15,000 nucleotides of DNA. It comes from Neocallimastix lanati (nom. inval.) (taxonomy: Eukaryota; Neocallimastigomycota; Neocallimastigomycetes; Neocallimastigales; Neocallimastigaceae). The stretch is from the NCBI GenBank assembly GCA_016946835.1, contig JACVTC010000017.1, positions 1,435,001-1,450,000 on the forward strand, given 5' to 3'. Positions 1 through 9,157 of the stretch are shown piece after piece (the stretch's first letter is position 1; each line of letters begins with the position of its first letter). The notes below the pieces were generated by a model that did no database searches, had not been told where the DNA came from, and saw only the letters and a program-made list of their open reading frames with translations. A program made the translations under genes and the position numbers.

Positions 1-130
1 ATTATCAAGAATTTTTTTATTTTTTTTTTTTGTTGTTGTTGTTTTGTTTTAATATATATATTAGTAAATCTAGATATAATTAAATATTACTACAGAAAGT
101 GTTATATATCCTATAATAATTAATACTTAC
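1..130 (-). other. Intron 5 of the FUN30-like gene, running off the window
   Basis: It starts with a consensus GTAAGT donor (minus strand, from 130). No acceptor followed by a sensible exon is visible before position 1, so the next exon lies outside. It contains a T-run and a short TTG repeat around 30-45. Confidence 0.7.
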
Positions 131-237
131 TTTATAATTAACACAATATGTATGTAATTCGAAATCTGATAAACATTGCATGTCTTCAAAAACATATTTT
201 GGTTCTGAATCACAAAATTGTTCCTCCTATTTAAAAT

Positions 238-305
<68 letters not shown>

Positions 306-726
306 TTAATATATATATATATATATTTTTTATGTTAAAACATTTATAAATAAATAAATAAATAAATAAATTTAAAAATATTATTAAATTAAAAAAATCT
401 TTTTTATCTATATCATGAATATTATGACTAAATAATTAATATGAGATGTATTTACATTAGTTATATCCCTTGACATTGGTTTTAATTTTTCATCTGTATA
501 AAGATTTCTTATAAGAAGTGGATGATCAGATATCTTTCTTAATTCCATTAATACATTATTAATTTGTTTTGTTTCTGCATTAACACTATCATCTGTGTTG
601 TTATTAAAGTTTGATCTTGAAATTTCTAACGTTTGTTTATATAATTTTCTTTGATAATCCGTTGCTTCACAATATATAACTTTTTCATATTTATTTGGTA
701 ATTCTTTTAAAACCTAATAATAGGAT

Positions 727-778
<52 letters not shown>

Positions 779-889
779 TATATTAAATTAATTTCTCTTT
801 AAAACAATTAAACAAAAATATATATATACATATATTCTTTATAATAAACAACAGTATAATTATTAAAAATATTTTTTTTAAAAAATTAA

Positions 890-950
<61 letters not shown>

Positions 951-959
951 GTAGTAGTA

Positions 960-1024
<65 letters not shown>

Positions 1025-1177
1025 AATTTTACCTCATCTTTTTTTCTTCTTAATACAAATGGATCCATAATTCGTCTAGCCTTGGATACACGACTTGTAC
1101 TTAAGAAAGCAGCATTACCAGTTTTAACTTCAAAAATTTTTCTTAAACTAACTTCATCCGTTATAAATAATTTCGGC

Positions 1178-1224
<47 letters not shown>

Positions 1225-3531
1225 TTTAAAAATTATTAAAAATTAATAATTCCATAATTAATAATCTATATTAAAATATTATATTTTTTATAAATTATAT
1301 TTAAATTTCAATAACTTACCATAATAAATGTTAAAAGTGACTATAATATAAAAAGTGGATAAAAAACATTAATTTTTTTAAAAAATATTAATAAATAAAT
1401 ATATAAAAAATAAAATAAAATAAAATAAAATAAAAAATAAAATAAAATAAAAAATAAAATAAAACAAAAAATAAAATAAAATAAAAAAAAATATAAATAA
1501 AAAATAATTTTCAAAAAAAAAAAAAAAAAAATTATTAAATTTATTAATACTACTTTTATTATTATTATTTAATATAGATATATATTAAAATAAACTTACA
1601 ATTAATTCTTGAAGGGTATTTTGAATTGGTGTACCTGTTAATAAAAATCGGCATTCAGAATTAATGGTCATTAAATGTTTATATCTTAAAGAAGTCATAT
1701 TTTTCATCATATGACCTTCATCTAAAATCATAATTTTAAAATTCATATGCTTTAAAAAAGCTCGATCTTCCTTTTGATTGGAAGCAATTTGATAAGTTGT
1801 TAGAATAATATTATAGCTTCCTTTGGTGTTTCTTAATTCATGTCGTAGCTCCGCTCTTTCAAATTGTGAACCATAATACGCTTTTACTACTAATTTTGGA
1901 CACCATTTGTCAAATTCTCTTAACCAATTATCTTTCGTAGAGGATGGAACAATAATTAAAAATGGGCCTGCCTCATTATGATTAGAGTAAATATTACCTA
2001 AAAATGAAATCACTTGGGCTGTTTTACCAAGACCCATTTCATCGGCTAAAATACCAGAAAATCTATGTAGATACATATAACTTAACCAACTAACACCTAA
2101 TAATTGATAATTCTTTAATTTCATTGAACTATTTATAATTTCTGGTTGTTGACTTAAAAATCCTTCTCCAGTTTCCGTTATACCTGGAAGAAGTCTACCC
2201 TTTTTATCCACTCCCCAGGTATTAAATAATCCAGTAAGTTCTTGACTAATTTTTTCACAACTTTCAATAATTGAATCGGCTGCATTATAACCATTTATAA
2301 CTTCTTCATAATTTTCCACAATTTTTCCAGATATACCCTTTTCTTTATTTAAGATTCTTTTTAAGGACGTTATAGTTTTATATGGTCTATGTGAAATAAT
2401 AATTTCTGCTTGTTCTGGAGAGCAAATTGATATCATATCTTGCATTTCCTGAGAAGTAGCATTATTGAAAAATTGCAATGTATCACCAATATCATCATCT
2501 GAATCCGATGACTTTGACATCGAATTCGAATATTTTCTACGCTTACTATTTCTTTTATATTCCATATCCGATTCATCTGATTCATCAAATGAATCCATTG
2601 ATTCCTCATCACTATCGATAACTATTCTCTTCTTTGTTCTTTTTTTAGATTTTCCTTTCTCTGATGAACTATCAGAGGAATCATTATGTTTTAAAGCTTC
2701 TGAAGCTTTTTTCAAATTAAATTTTGATTTACTGAAAGCTTCAATAATTTCTTCTCTTGACTTTTTTGGAAACATATCCCTCAATATCAGTATATAAGCA
2801 TTTATTCTTGTATTTTCTTTATTTTCTATTTCCATTTTTTTAGGTTTAGCTTCATCATCACTATCATTAATAATTTGAGGAATTTTATTCTTTCTTACTG
2901 GTAAAATATCACTATTATTAATAGAATTGATTGAATTTCCACTTTGATTGATGTTTAAATCAGATTTAATAGAGCTATTATCACTACTAGACTCTAATGA
3001 TGTTATACTTGATTTTCTTGTTAAAGTATTTTGGTTATTGTATTTTGTGTTTGTTGAGTCCATTTTAAATAAATTAAGATTTCTGAATGGATTATTTTGT
3101 CTATTGGGTATAATATTTGAATTATTTAATGGTTTAAAATAATGTTTTTTATCATTCAGAGAGGCAATTGGTGGTCTTCTTGGTTTAAATTCAAATCTTC
3201 GTCTGATGTCACTTGCTAACAATGAGCTTGATGAAGATTTTGTATTTTTATCTTCGTCATTATCAACTAATTTACTATATGATTTCTTATCTTCTAATTG
3301 AATTGGAGATTGTTCAATATGAATAGTTGCTTTTTTAAAAATATTCGGTGTACCATTTTCCTCAATGGGTTTACTAACTTTTAAAATTTTTTTCATATTA
3401 GGTGATTCTTGAACCGATTGAACTTCATTTTTATCTTTCATTTTATTAAAATAGTAACTAATTGTATTTTTGTTTGGTTTCTTTGGAGTTTCAGATACAA
3501 GTGTTCCATCTTCTTTTGCTTTTATTGTCAT
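131..3531 (-). CDS. FUN30: SNF2-family chromatin remodelling ATPase, Fun30/SMARCAD1/Fft3 type (5' part, five exons)
   Basis: ATP-dependent nucleosome remodeller of the nucleus; the family acts in heterochromatin maintenance, DNA end resection and replication-coupled chromatin restoration. Exons on the minus strand are 3531-1600, 1340-1320, 1176-1033, 713-456 and 226-131, all joined in phase 0, giving 817 residues. Visible along the protein: a disordered Ser/Asn-rich N-terminus; a CUE-like helical domain at about 244-282 (LRDMFPKKSREEIIEAF); a basic/acidic stretch with likely nuclear localisation signals at 293-334; a Fun30-typical segment around 370-395; then the SNF2 ATPase with KLKNYQLLGVSWL (471-483), Walker A DEMGLGKT (497-504), DEGH box (604-607) and LLTGTPIQN (630-638). 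Exon 4 carries VLKELPNKYE, and exon 5 ends in the family pattern DFELHTYC before the C-terminal helicase lobe, which lies beyond position 1. DEGH followed by MMKNM fits Fun30/SMARCAD1 rather than other SNF2 groups. Animal SMARCAD1 has two CUE domains; only one is evident here. The ATG at 3531 has A at -3. Family assignment is strong; exon joins are inferred from GT-AG sites and family sequence. Confidence 0.93.
245..303. repeat. (TAA)n microsatellite in intron 4 of the FUN30-like gene
   Basis: About 59 bp of uninterrupted AAT-type trinucleotide repeat lies inside the intron at 227-455. An (AT)n stretch follows, then a short TAAA repeat near 347-371. Confidence 0.95.
731..775. repeat. A45 homopolymer (T45 on the gene's sense strand) near the 3' end of intron 3
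   Basis: There are 45 consecutive A on the plus strand. Read in the sense of the FUN30-like gene this is a T45 tract ending about 16 nt before the TAG acceptor at 714-716. It therefore sits where a polypyrimidine tract would be. Confidence 0.95.
890..1023. repeat. Inverted (TAA)n/(TTA)n repeat, predicted long hairpin in intron 3
   Basis: About 61 nt of TAA repeat (890-950) is followed, after a short GTAGTAGTA spacer, by about 64 nt of TTA repeat (960-1023). The arms are complementary, so DNA or pre-mRNA could fold into a stem of about 60 bp with a loop of about 9 nt. It ends about 9 nt from the GTAAAA donor at 1032, entirely within intron 3 (714-1032). Confidence 0.95.
1180..1222. repeat. 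T43 homopolymer (A43 on the sense strand) abutting the intron 2 acceptor
   Basis: There are 43 consecutive T on the plus strand. In the sense of the FUN30-like gene the intron (1319-1177) ends in A43 directly followed by TAG and then exon 3. Confidence 0.95.
1395..1505. repeat. Degenerate AAAAT/TAAAA pentamer tract in intron 1
   Basis: About 110 bp of imperfect TAAAA units with occasional six- and nine-A interruptions lies inside the 259-nt intron 1 (1341-1599) of the FUN30-like gene. On the sense strand it is T-rich and reaches to within about 50 nt of the acceptor. Confidence 0.85.
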
Positions 3532-3657
3532 TTTTATAAATGTTTAATTTAAATGGAATATCAAATTTTAAAAAATATAATTTATTAAGGATATAATGAA
3601 ACAATAATTTCTATTAATTATTAACTTATAATAAAAAAGTATATATATATATATATA

Positions 3658-3698
<41 letters not shown>

Positions 3699-3700
3699 TT
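3532..3700 (-). promoter_or_regulatory. Presumed FUN30 upstream region with a (TA)n-A34 tract
   Basis: The region just upstream of the ATG at 3531 contains a TA repeat (about 3640-3660) directly joined to 34 A (3661-3694). In fungi, long poly(dA:dT) tracts upstream of genes commonly exclude nucleosomes and help define promoters. That role here is inferred from position only. No specific factor site is recognised. Confidence 0.35.
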
Positions 3701-6140
3701 TGCTTAAAATTTCTACTAAAAATGGAAAATTGAATTTCAAATTAGAAATTCAAAAATTATTTAATAATAAATTAAAAATTAAAATTCAAAGAAATTATAC
3801 TACAACTTAATCCTAAAATTAAAAAAAAAAAATAAAATAAAAAACTCTATATTGCTTTTAAACAAAAGACAACATTTAAAAACAAATTTTATTATTATAT
3901 ATAAGTTTACAATTATTCTTTTCTCTATTTTTGATTTTAATTATTATTAAAATATTATTATTATTAATTACTTAGTAATATTATCAATTATTAATATTAA
4001 AATTTCTTAAATTTACTTGGCATAATATAAAAGAGTAATTAATAATAAATTTACAAAATGATTACTGATTAAATTGAGAAAATTTCAATTTATATATATA
4101 TTATTATTATTTTAATAAAAACCTGCAATTATGAAAATAATTATATTTCAAAAACTAAATATATTTATTAAAACATAAATTTATTAAAATCTATATTTAT
4201 TAAAACATAAATTTATTAAATTATAATTTTTCATTAAAACAAAAATATTTATTGAAATATTTATTAATAATAATATTATTAATAAAAAACAAATTTATTT
4301 TAATTTTATATATATATAAAGAGAAAGAATAATTTTATTCATTAATTAATTTATTATAAATTAAAAAAAATTCAAATAAATAAATAAAATAAAACTAAAT
4401 AGATATATATATATAATTAAATATTATAAATAAATATTTAAAAATCAAATAATAAATATATTATATATATATATTAGCAAAGTCATAATTTTTTTTTATT
4501 ATGTTAATTTAAAATTTTAACCAATAAAAATATATATTATGAAGATTTTAGAAATATTCATATTATAACTTTAAAAATATACATTATACAACTAAAAACA
4601 ACTAAAAAATAATGCTAATGAAAATAACCATAACACTAATCCACAATAATACTAATAATAATACTAATACGAATACTATTAATTGATTTAATGAGATCTT
4701 AATTATTAATATTTATTATTTATTATTTATTATATATCACTTGTATTATAAAAGAAAACATGAGATTTATTTCTTTGTAAATGTGAAAATTTTTATAATT
4801 AAAAAAATATATATATATAAATTATTAAAAAAATATTAAAAAAAAAAAATTAAAAAATATTATAAAAATATAAATTTTGAATAATAACTATAATTAAAAA
4901 ATATTTATATTTTATATTTCAATAGTATTTATTTCAATTTTATACTAATTTTATGTTTTTATGAATATGAATAATACATAATTTAGAAGTTTAAACTAAA
5001 AAAAAAAAAAAATTTATTAAAGATATAAAAATTCATATTGAATTAATGGATAAAAAATATATATTCTTTACATTTAATTAATATAAATAATTTAACAATG
5101 CTATTAAAATAAATCTGTTCCTAATATTAAAATTAATACATAGTCAGTTATATATTAATTTCTTTTATTAATATATTATTTTTCTTTTTTATATTATTGA
5201 ATATAAAGCTATTCTGTGTTATTATAAGAAAAAGATCAAAACTTTGAGAATTTAAAACTCCAATGTAGTAATAATTTGTTGTAACTATACAAAATGATAA
5301 TGTCTTTAAATATATTATTAAAAAATTCTTTTCTTCAAAGAAACTAAATAAATTCCATAAAACCAATATAATATTGATATTTATTATCATATCAAAGAAC
5401 CTAATAAAATTCTGGATAAAATAGTTTCTTTCTTTTTCATATTATATTTAAGTTTTTTTTTTTTTTTTTAAAAAAAAAAAGGCTATTTATTAAATTAGAA
5501 GAAAATTTTGTGAATAGGACTTAATAATTTTAATTAAGCCATTTCTTTTTTTTTTTTTTTTTTTTATAATTTAATATTATATCATGGTAAAAAAAATTTT
5601 TTTTTCTTTTTGATTTTTGTTGAATAAGAATTTTTCTCTCAAAGGATGTATGAAAAAAGGTAAATTTTAATAAAAATTTTTTAATAATAAAGAATTCCTC
5701 AAGACAAATTAATATATATATTATATTATATCATTTGTAATTATAATATTTATATTTATTTTTTATATTAGTATCAATATCAATAAAATAATAATTTTAT
5801 AATAATAAAGAAATAAAAATAATATTGAAATAAATGTTATAATAATAATATTTATTTGTTACTATTAACTAATAATATTTATATAAAAACTTGTATAATA
5901 AACAATGCAAAATTAAAATCATAAAGGGTATTTAGTTTATATTAAAAAATTTATTAAATAATATTGAGAGAAAATTCTAAATAATAATACTTCTATAAAA
6001 AAACTCTTCTTTTTAATTAAACTGTTGAATAATGAAAGTCAAATGGAAAGAAAAAAGAACAAACTGGTATTTGGGACTAATTACACTTATAAAATTATAG
6101 GGATAATAATCTTTATATTTATTAACTATAAAATATATGG
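3700..6140. other. AT-rich intergenic DNA without a recognisable gene
   Basis: This is almost pure A/T sequence with homopolymers and short TA or TAAA repeats. All frames are broken by frequent stops apart from an 80-codon minus-strand frame (5148-5390) whose Ile/Asn/Phe/Leu composition is what AT-rich noncoding DNA gives. No tRNA, rRNA or family motif was seen on either strand. Confidence 0.7.
4160..4220. repeat. Two perfect 29-bp direct repeats, 3 bp apart
   Basis: 4160-4188 and 4192-4220 are identical (both begin TATATTTATTAAAACATAAA) and are separated by ATC. The spacing suggests a recent tandem duplication with a 32-bp period. No function is apparent. Confidence 0.9.
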
Positions 6141-6471
6141 GAATAGTGCATTTCGGACCCACACGTGATTAATTATAAGCTACATATTTTAAGGTGGCGT
6201 ATTATGTATAAATTTTTTTATATAAATAAATAAATAAATAGTAATTAAATAAATATTTTATTTTATAATAATTTATTAGAAAATAAGATTTATATCTTAT
6301 TAACTTTATTTATTAATTATAAAGAATTATATGTTTCTATATTTTCTAATTGTTATGTAAAATAGATACAAATTACATGTATTTATATATCTTAAATGTG
6401 GCTTAATAACATTAGAAATAAATTAATACATGAATATTCTAAGAACTATTACATTAGTAATACATTATTAA

Positions 6472-6548
6472 TTATTAGTAATTAAAAAATAAATTCTCTA
6501 ACATATTAATAATTAGTAATTAAAAATAAATTCACATATTCTAACATA
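6472..6548. repeat. Diverged tandem duplication (ATTAGTAATTAAAA... units)
   Basis: Two copies of a unit of about 35-40 bp, sharing TTAGTAATTAAAA, AATAAATTC and CTAACATA, lie at about 6472-6507 and 6508-6548. The second has a short insertion. Nothing suggests function. Confidence 0.7.
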
Positions 6549-6574
6549 ATTTCATAATTTAATATATATATATT

Positions 6575-6593
6575 TGATAATAAAAAATAAAAA

Positions 6594-6624
<31 letters not shown>

Positions 6625-6640
6625 TAAAATAAAATATTTT
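6575..6640. repeat. AAAAT/AAAAAT simple-repeat tract
   Basis: About 65 bp of imperfect AATAAA/AAAAT units. Similar tracts, also on the opposite strand (for example 7045-7090 and 9805-9860), recur through the intergenic DNA. Confidence 0.85.
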
Positions 6641-6859
6641 CATATTTATTTATATTTATAACTGTAATTTTTTATTATATAAATAAATAAATAAATAAAT
6701 GAATAATAATTAAATAAATATTTTATTTTATAATAAAAAAAATAATAATTTTTATTATATAAATAAATATTATTATATGTGCCATTTTATTTAATGTTTT
6801 AAATATTATATTAATAAATAAAATCTAATAAAAAATAAAATAAGCCACGTTCCGAAATG

Positions 6860-7860
6860 AAAATTTATGTAAAATTTTTAATATTAAAATATTTTTATAA
6901 TTTTAAACAAAATCAAAGATTTTTTAATAACAATAAGTTTATAGATTTGAATAAAGTTAATTTTAATAATTATAATAATTATCATTATTAAACATCTTAA
7001 TTATAATAAAAAGTTTGAAAATATTATTAAAATCAATAAGAAATTCTTTTTTATTTTATTTTATTCTATTTTATTTTTTATTTTATTTCTATCTTTAGCA
7101 TAATTTTCACTTTGACGATTAACAAACTATTATTTAAAATTATTAAATTCTTTTTCCATATTATTTAAATAAAATAAAATATAAAAGTTACACACATTAA
7201 AAATAAAAAAAAAAAAAAAAATGTTTTTTTTTTTTAAAATTTATTTTTTAAATTAAAACATTATTGGCTATAATATATCCAATCATCATTTCATATATAT
7301 AGATTTTTGGTTTTATTCTGTAGATTTATTAATAGGTAAAAAATTTTAAATATACATATAATATATAAAAATAATATATGATAACAATGTATTTGTAATT
7401 AATTGGTAATTTAATTATATTTTTCATTTATTTTATAAAAAAAGATTAAGGGTTATTAAAAAATTTTTTTTTTCTTTGCTTTTTTTTATTTTAAATTCTT
7501 CACAAGAAGTAATTTATATTATAATAAAGTAAAGTATTATAAATGTTTTAACTGAAAATTTAAATATTTAACAAATAAGATATTGTTAGATGAGAATAAA
7601 CTATACTTTATAAAATATTATTATTTTTTTCCAAAAAAGAAAAATGCTTTTGTTAAAATAAAAATGAATAAATAAATAAAAAAAAAAAAAAATAAATTAT
7701 TAAATTTCATTAAGAAAAATAAGAAACTAACTTTTTATTATTTTATATTATATATTATTATTTAAATGTTATTTTATTTTATATTATGCATATTCAATAT
7801 TATTTATATAAACAAAACAAAATAATATAACACTGAAAATGTTGTAATAATTCAAAATGT
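6860..7860. other. AT-rich intergenic DNA upstream of HOM2
   Basis: Only A/T-dominated sequence with homopolymers is seen. No gene, RNA or element could be supported on either strand. Confidence 0.65.
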
Positions 7861-7883
7861 ATTCTTTAACAATGATATCAAAA

Positions 7884-8041
7884 AATACGTATTTTCTTTT
7901 ACGATCATTACGAACTTTTTTTTTTTTTTTTTTTTTGTTTTATATTTATTATCATATCAATAAAATCTGAAAAATAAAAACTGAAAAAAAAAAAAAAATA
8001 CAAATAAAAATAAAAATTAATATTATCAAAATAATTTATAA
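7884..8041 (+). promoter_or_regulatory. Presumed HOM2 proximal promoter: TACGTA plus repeated TTACGA, then T21
   Basis: A small CpG-containing cluster stands out from the AT background: TACGTA (7886-7891), TTACGA at 7899-7904 and again at 7908-7913. A run of 21 T (7916-7936) and A-rich DNA follow up to the start codon. Position and paired spacing (9 bp) suggest an upstream activation site with a nucleosome-excluding tract. No Gcn4-type TGACTCA site was found here. Confidence 0.35.
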
Positions 8042-8074
8042 ATGGTTATTGTAGTTAATTTATTTGAAAATATA

Positions 8075-9157
8075 ATGTCTCAAAAAGTTAATGTCGGTAT
8101 TTTAGGTGCTACTGGTACCGTTGGTCAACGTTTCATTGCCTTATTAGAAAACCACCCAATTTTTGAAATTAAGGCTATTGGTGCTTCCTCCAGATCTGCT
8201 GGAAGAGTTTACTCTGAATGTACTGAAAGAACTTGGAAGATGACTACTGAAATTCCAGAAAACATTAAGAATATGACCATTGTACCATGTGAACCAGAAC
8301 ATTTCAAGGGTTGCAGACTTATTTTCTCTGGTTTAGATGCTTCTGTTGCTGGTGAAATTGAAACTAACTTCGCCAACGCTGGTTTCGCTGTCTTCTCTAA
8401 CGCTAAGAACCACAGAATGAACCCATTAGTTCCATTATTAGTTCCAACTGCTAATACTGAACACTTTGATGTTATTAAGTACCAACAAGAAAAGTATGGT
8501 TACAAGACTGGTATGATTGTTACCAACGCCAACTGTGCCTCTACTGGTTTAGTTATTGTTTTAAAGGCTTTACAAAATGCTTTCGGTCCAATTTCTAGAG
8601 CCATGGTTCACACTTTACAAGCTATTAGTGGTGCTGGTTACCCAGGTGTTGCCTCCTTAGATATCATTGATAATGTTGTTCCATTCATTGGTGGTGAAGA
8701 AGAAAAGGTTGAATCTGAAGCCTTAAAGATGCTCGGTACTCTTGACCCACAAACCCATGAATTCGTTCACTTAAAGAACATGAAGATTTCTGCTCACTGT
8801 AACAGAGTTCCAGTTGTTGATGGTCATGTTACCAACGTTTCTATTGAATTTGAAAAGAGACCAGCTCCAAGTGTTGAAGAAGTTAAGAAGGTCTTAAGAG
8901 AATACACTTGTGAAGCTCAAACCTTAAAGTGCCCATCTGCTCCAAAGGAATGTATTATTGTTAAGGACAGCCCAGACAGACCACAACCAAGACTTGACCG
9001 TGACAGATACGGTGGTTTAGCTGTTACCGTTGGTCGTGTCAGAGAATGTCCAATCTTTGATATTAAGATGTCTTTATTAATTCACAACACTATTTTAGGT
9101 GCTGCTGGTAGTAGTATCTTAAATGCCGAAGTTGCTGTTGCCAAGGGAATTTTCTAA
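8075..9157 (+). CDS. HOM2: Aspartate-semialdehyde dehydrogenase (NADP-dependent), fungal type
   Basis: Reduces L-aspartyl-4-phosphate to L-aspartate 4-semialdehyde with NADPH, the second step of the aspartate pathway to threonine, methionine and (in some lineages) lysine; normally cytosolic. From the ATG at 8075 the protein has 360 residues, close to yeast Hom2. The nucleotide-binding loop GATGTVGQ is at 11-18. The active-site Cys is C154 in TNANCAST, with Q182 in LQAISGAG. R244 and H251 in CNRVPVVDGH complete the usual catalytic set. SNAKNHRM, DNVVPFIGGEEEK and PDRPQPRLDR are fungal-family signatures. An in-frame ATG at 8042 would add MVIVVNLFENI. I prefer 8075 because family members begin just before the GATG loop and because the extension uses codons (GTA, ATA) avoided in the body. 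There is no intron, unlike both neighbours. Codons are strongly biased (GGT, AAG, AGA, CCA, TTA, AAC), suggesting high expression. Confidence 0.96.
   Translation: MSQKVNVGILGATGTVGQRFIALLENHPIFEIKAIGASSRSAGRVYSECTERTWKMTTEIPENIKNMTIVPCEPEHFKGCRLIFSGLDASVAGEIETNFANAGFAVFSNAKNHRMNPLVPLLVPTANTEHFDVIKYQQEKYGYKTGMIVTNANCASTGLVIVLKALQNAFGPISRAMVHTLQAISGAGYPGVASLDIIDNVVPFIGGEEEKVESEALKMLGTLDPQTHEFVHLKNMKISAHCNRVPVVDGHVTNVSIEFEKRPAPSVEEVKKVLREYTCEAQTLKCPSAPKECIIVKDSPDRPQPRLDRDRYGGLAVTVGRVRECPIFDIKMSLLIHNTILGAAGSSILNAEVAVAKGIF

Larger units (their letters stand above)
6149..6859. repeat. Inverted CATTTCGGA...ACGTG motif pair enclosing AT-rich DNA
   Basis: The plus strand has CATTTCGGACCCACACGTG at 6149-6167. 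At 6846-6859 is CACGTTCCGAAATG, whose reverse complement is CATTTCGGAACGTG. The two share CATTTCGGA and ACGTG with a 5-nt indel between. Inside lie two diverged direct copies of a TAAATAAAT-rich segment ending in ATTTTATTTTATAATAA (about 6219-6274 and 6677-6737). This could be a worn element with terminal inverted repeats, or two copies of a binding site. No coding capacity is seen between them. Confidence 0.4.

Noticed and set aside
2465-3142. Open frames on the plus strand (2465-2797 and 2948-3142)
   Set aside because: They lie antisense within exon 1 of the FUN30-like gene and mirror its Ser/Asp/Lys-rich composition. No independent support.
5148-5390. 80-codon minus-strand open frame
   Set aside because: The composition (Ile, Asn, Phe, Leu) is what AT-rich noncoding DNA gives. 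No motif or splice context; not called as a gene.
5462-5566. A-run plus GGCT and AGCC plus T-run, a possible hairpin
   Set aside because: The pairing is mostly homopolymer A/T with only four G/C-containing pairs and a loop of over 60 nt. Expected by chance here.
6032-6100. Short plus-strand frame MKVKWKEKRTNWYLGLITLI
   Set aside because: Only 22 codons, with no continuation into a plausible exon and no recognised similarity.
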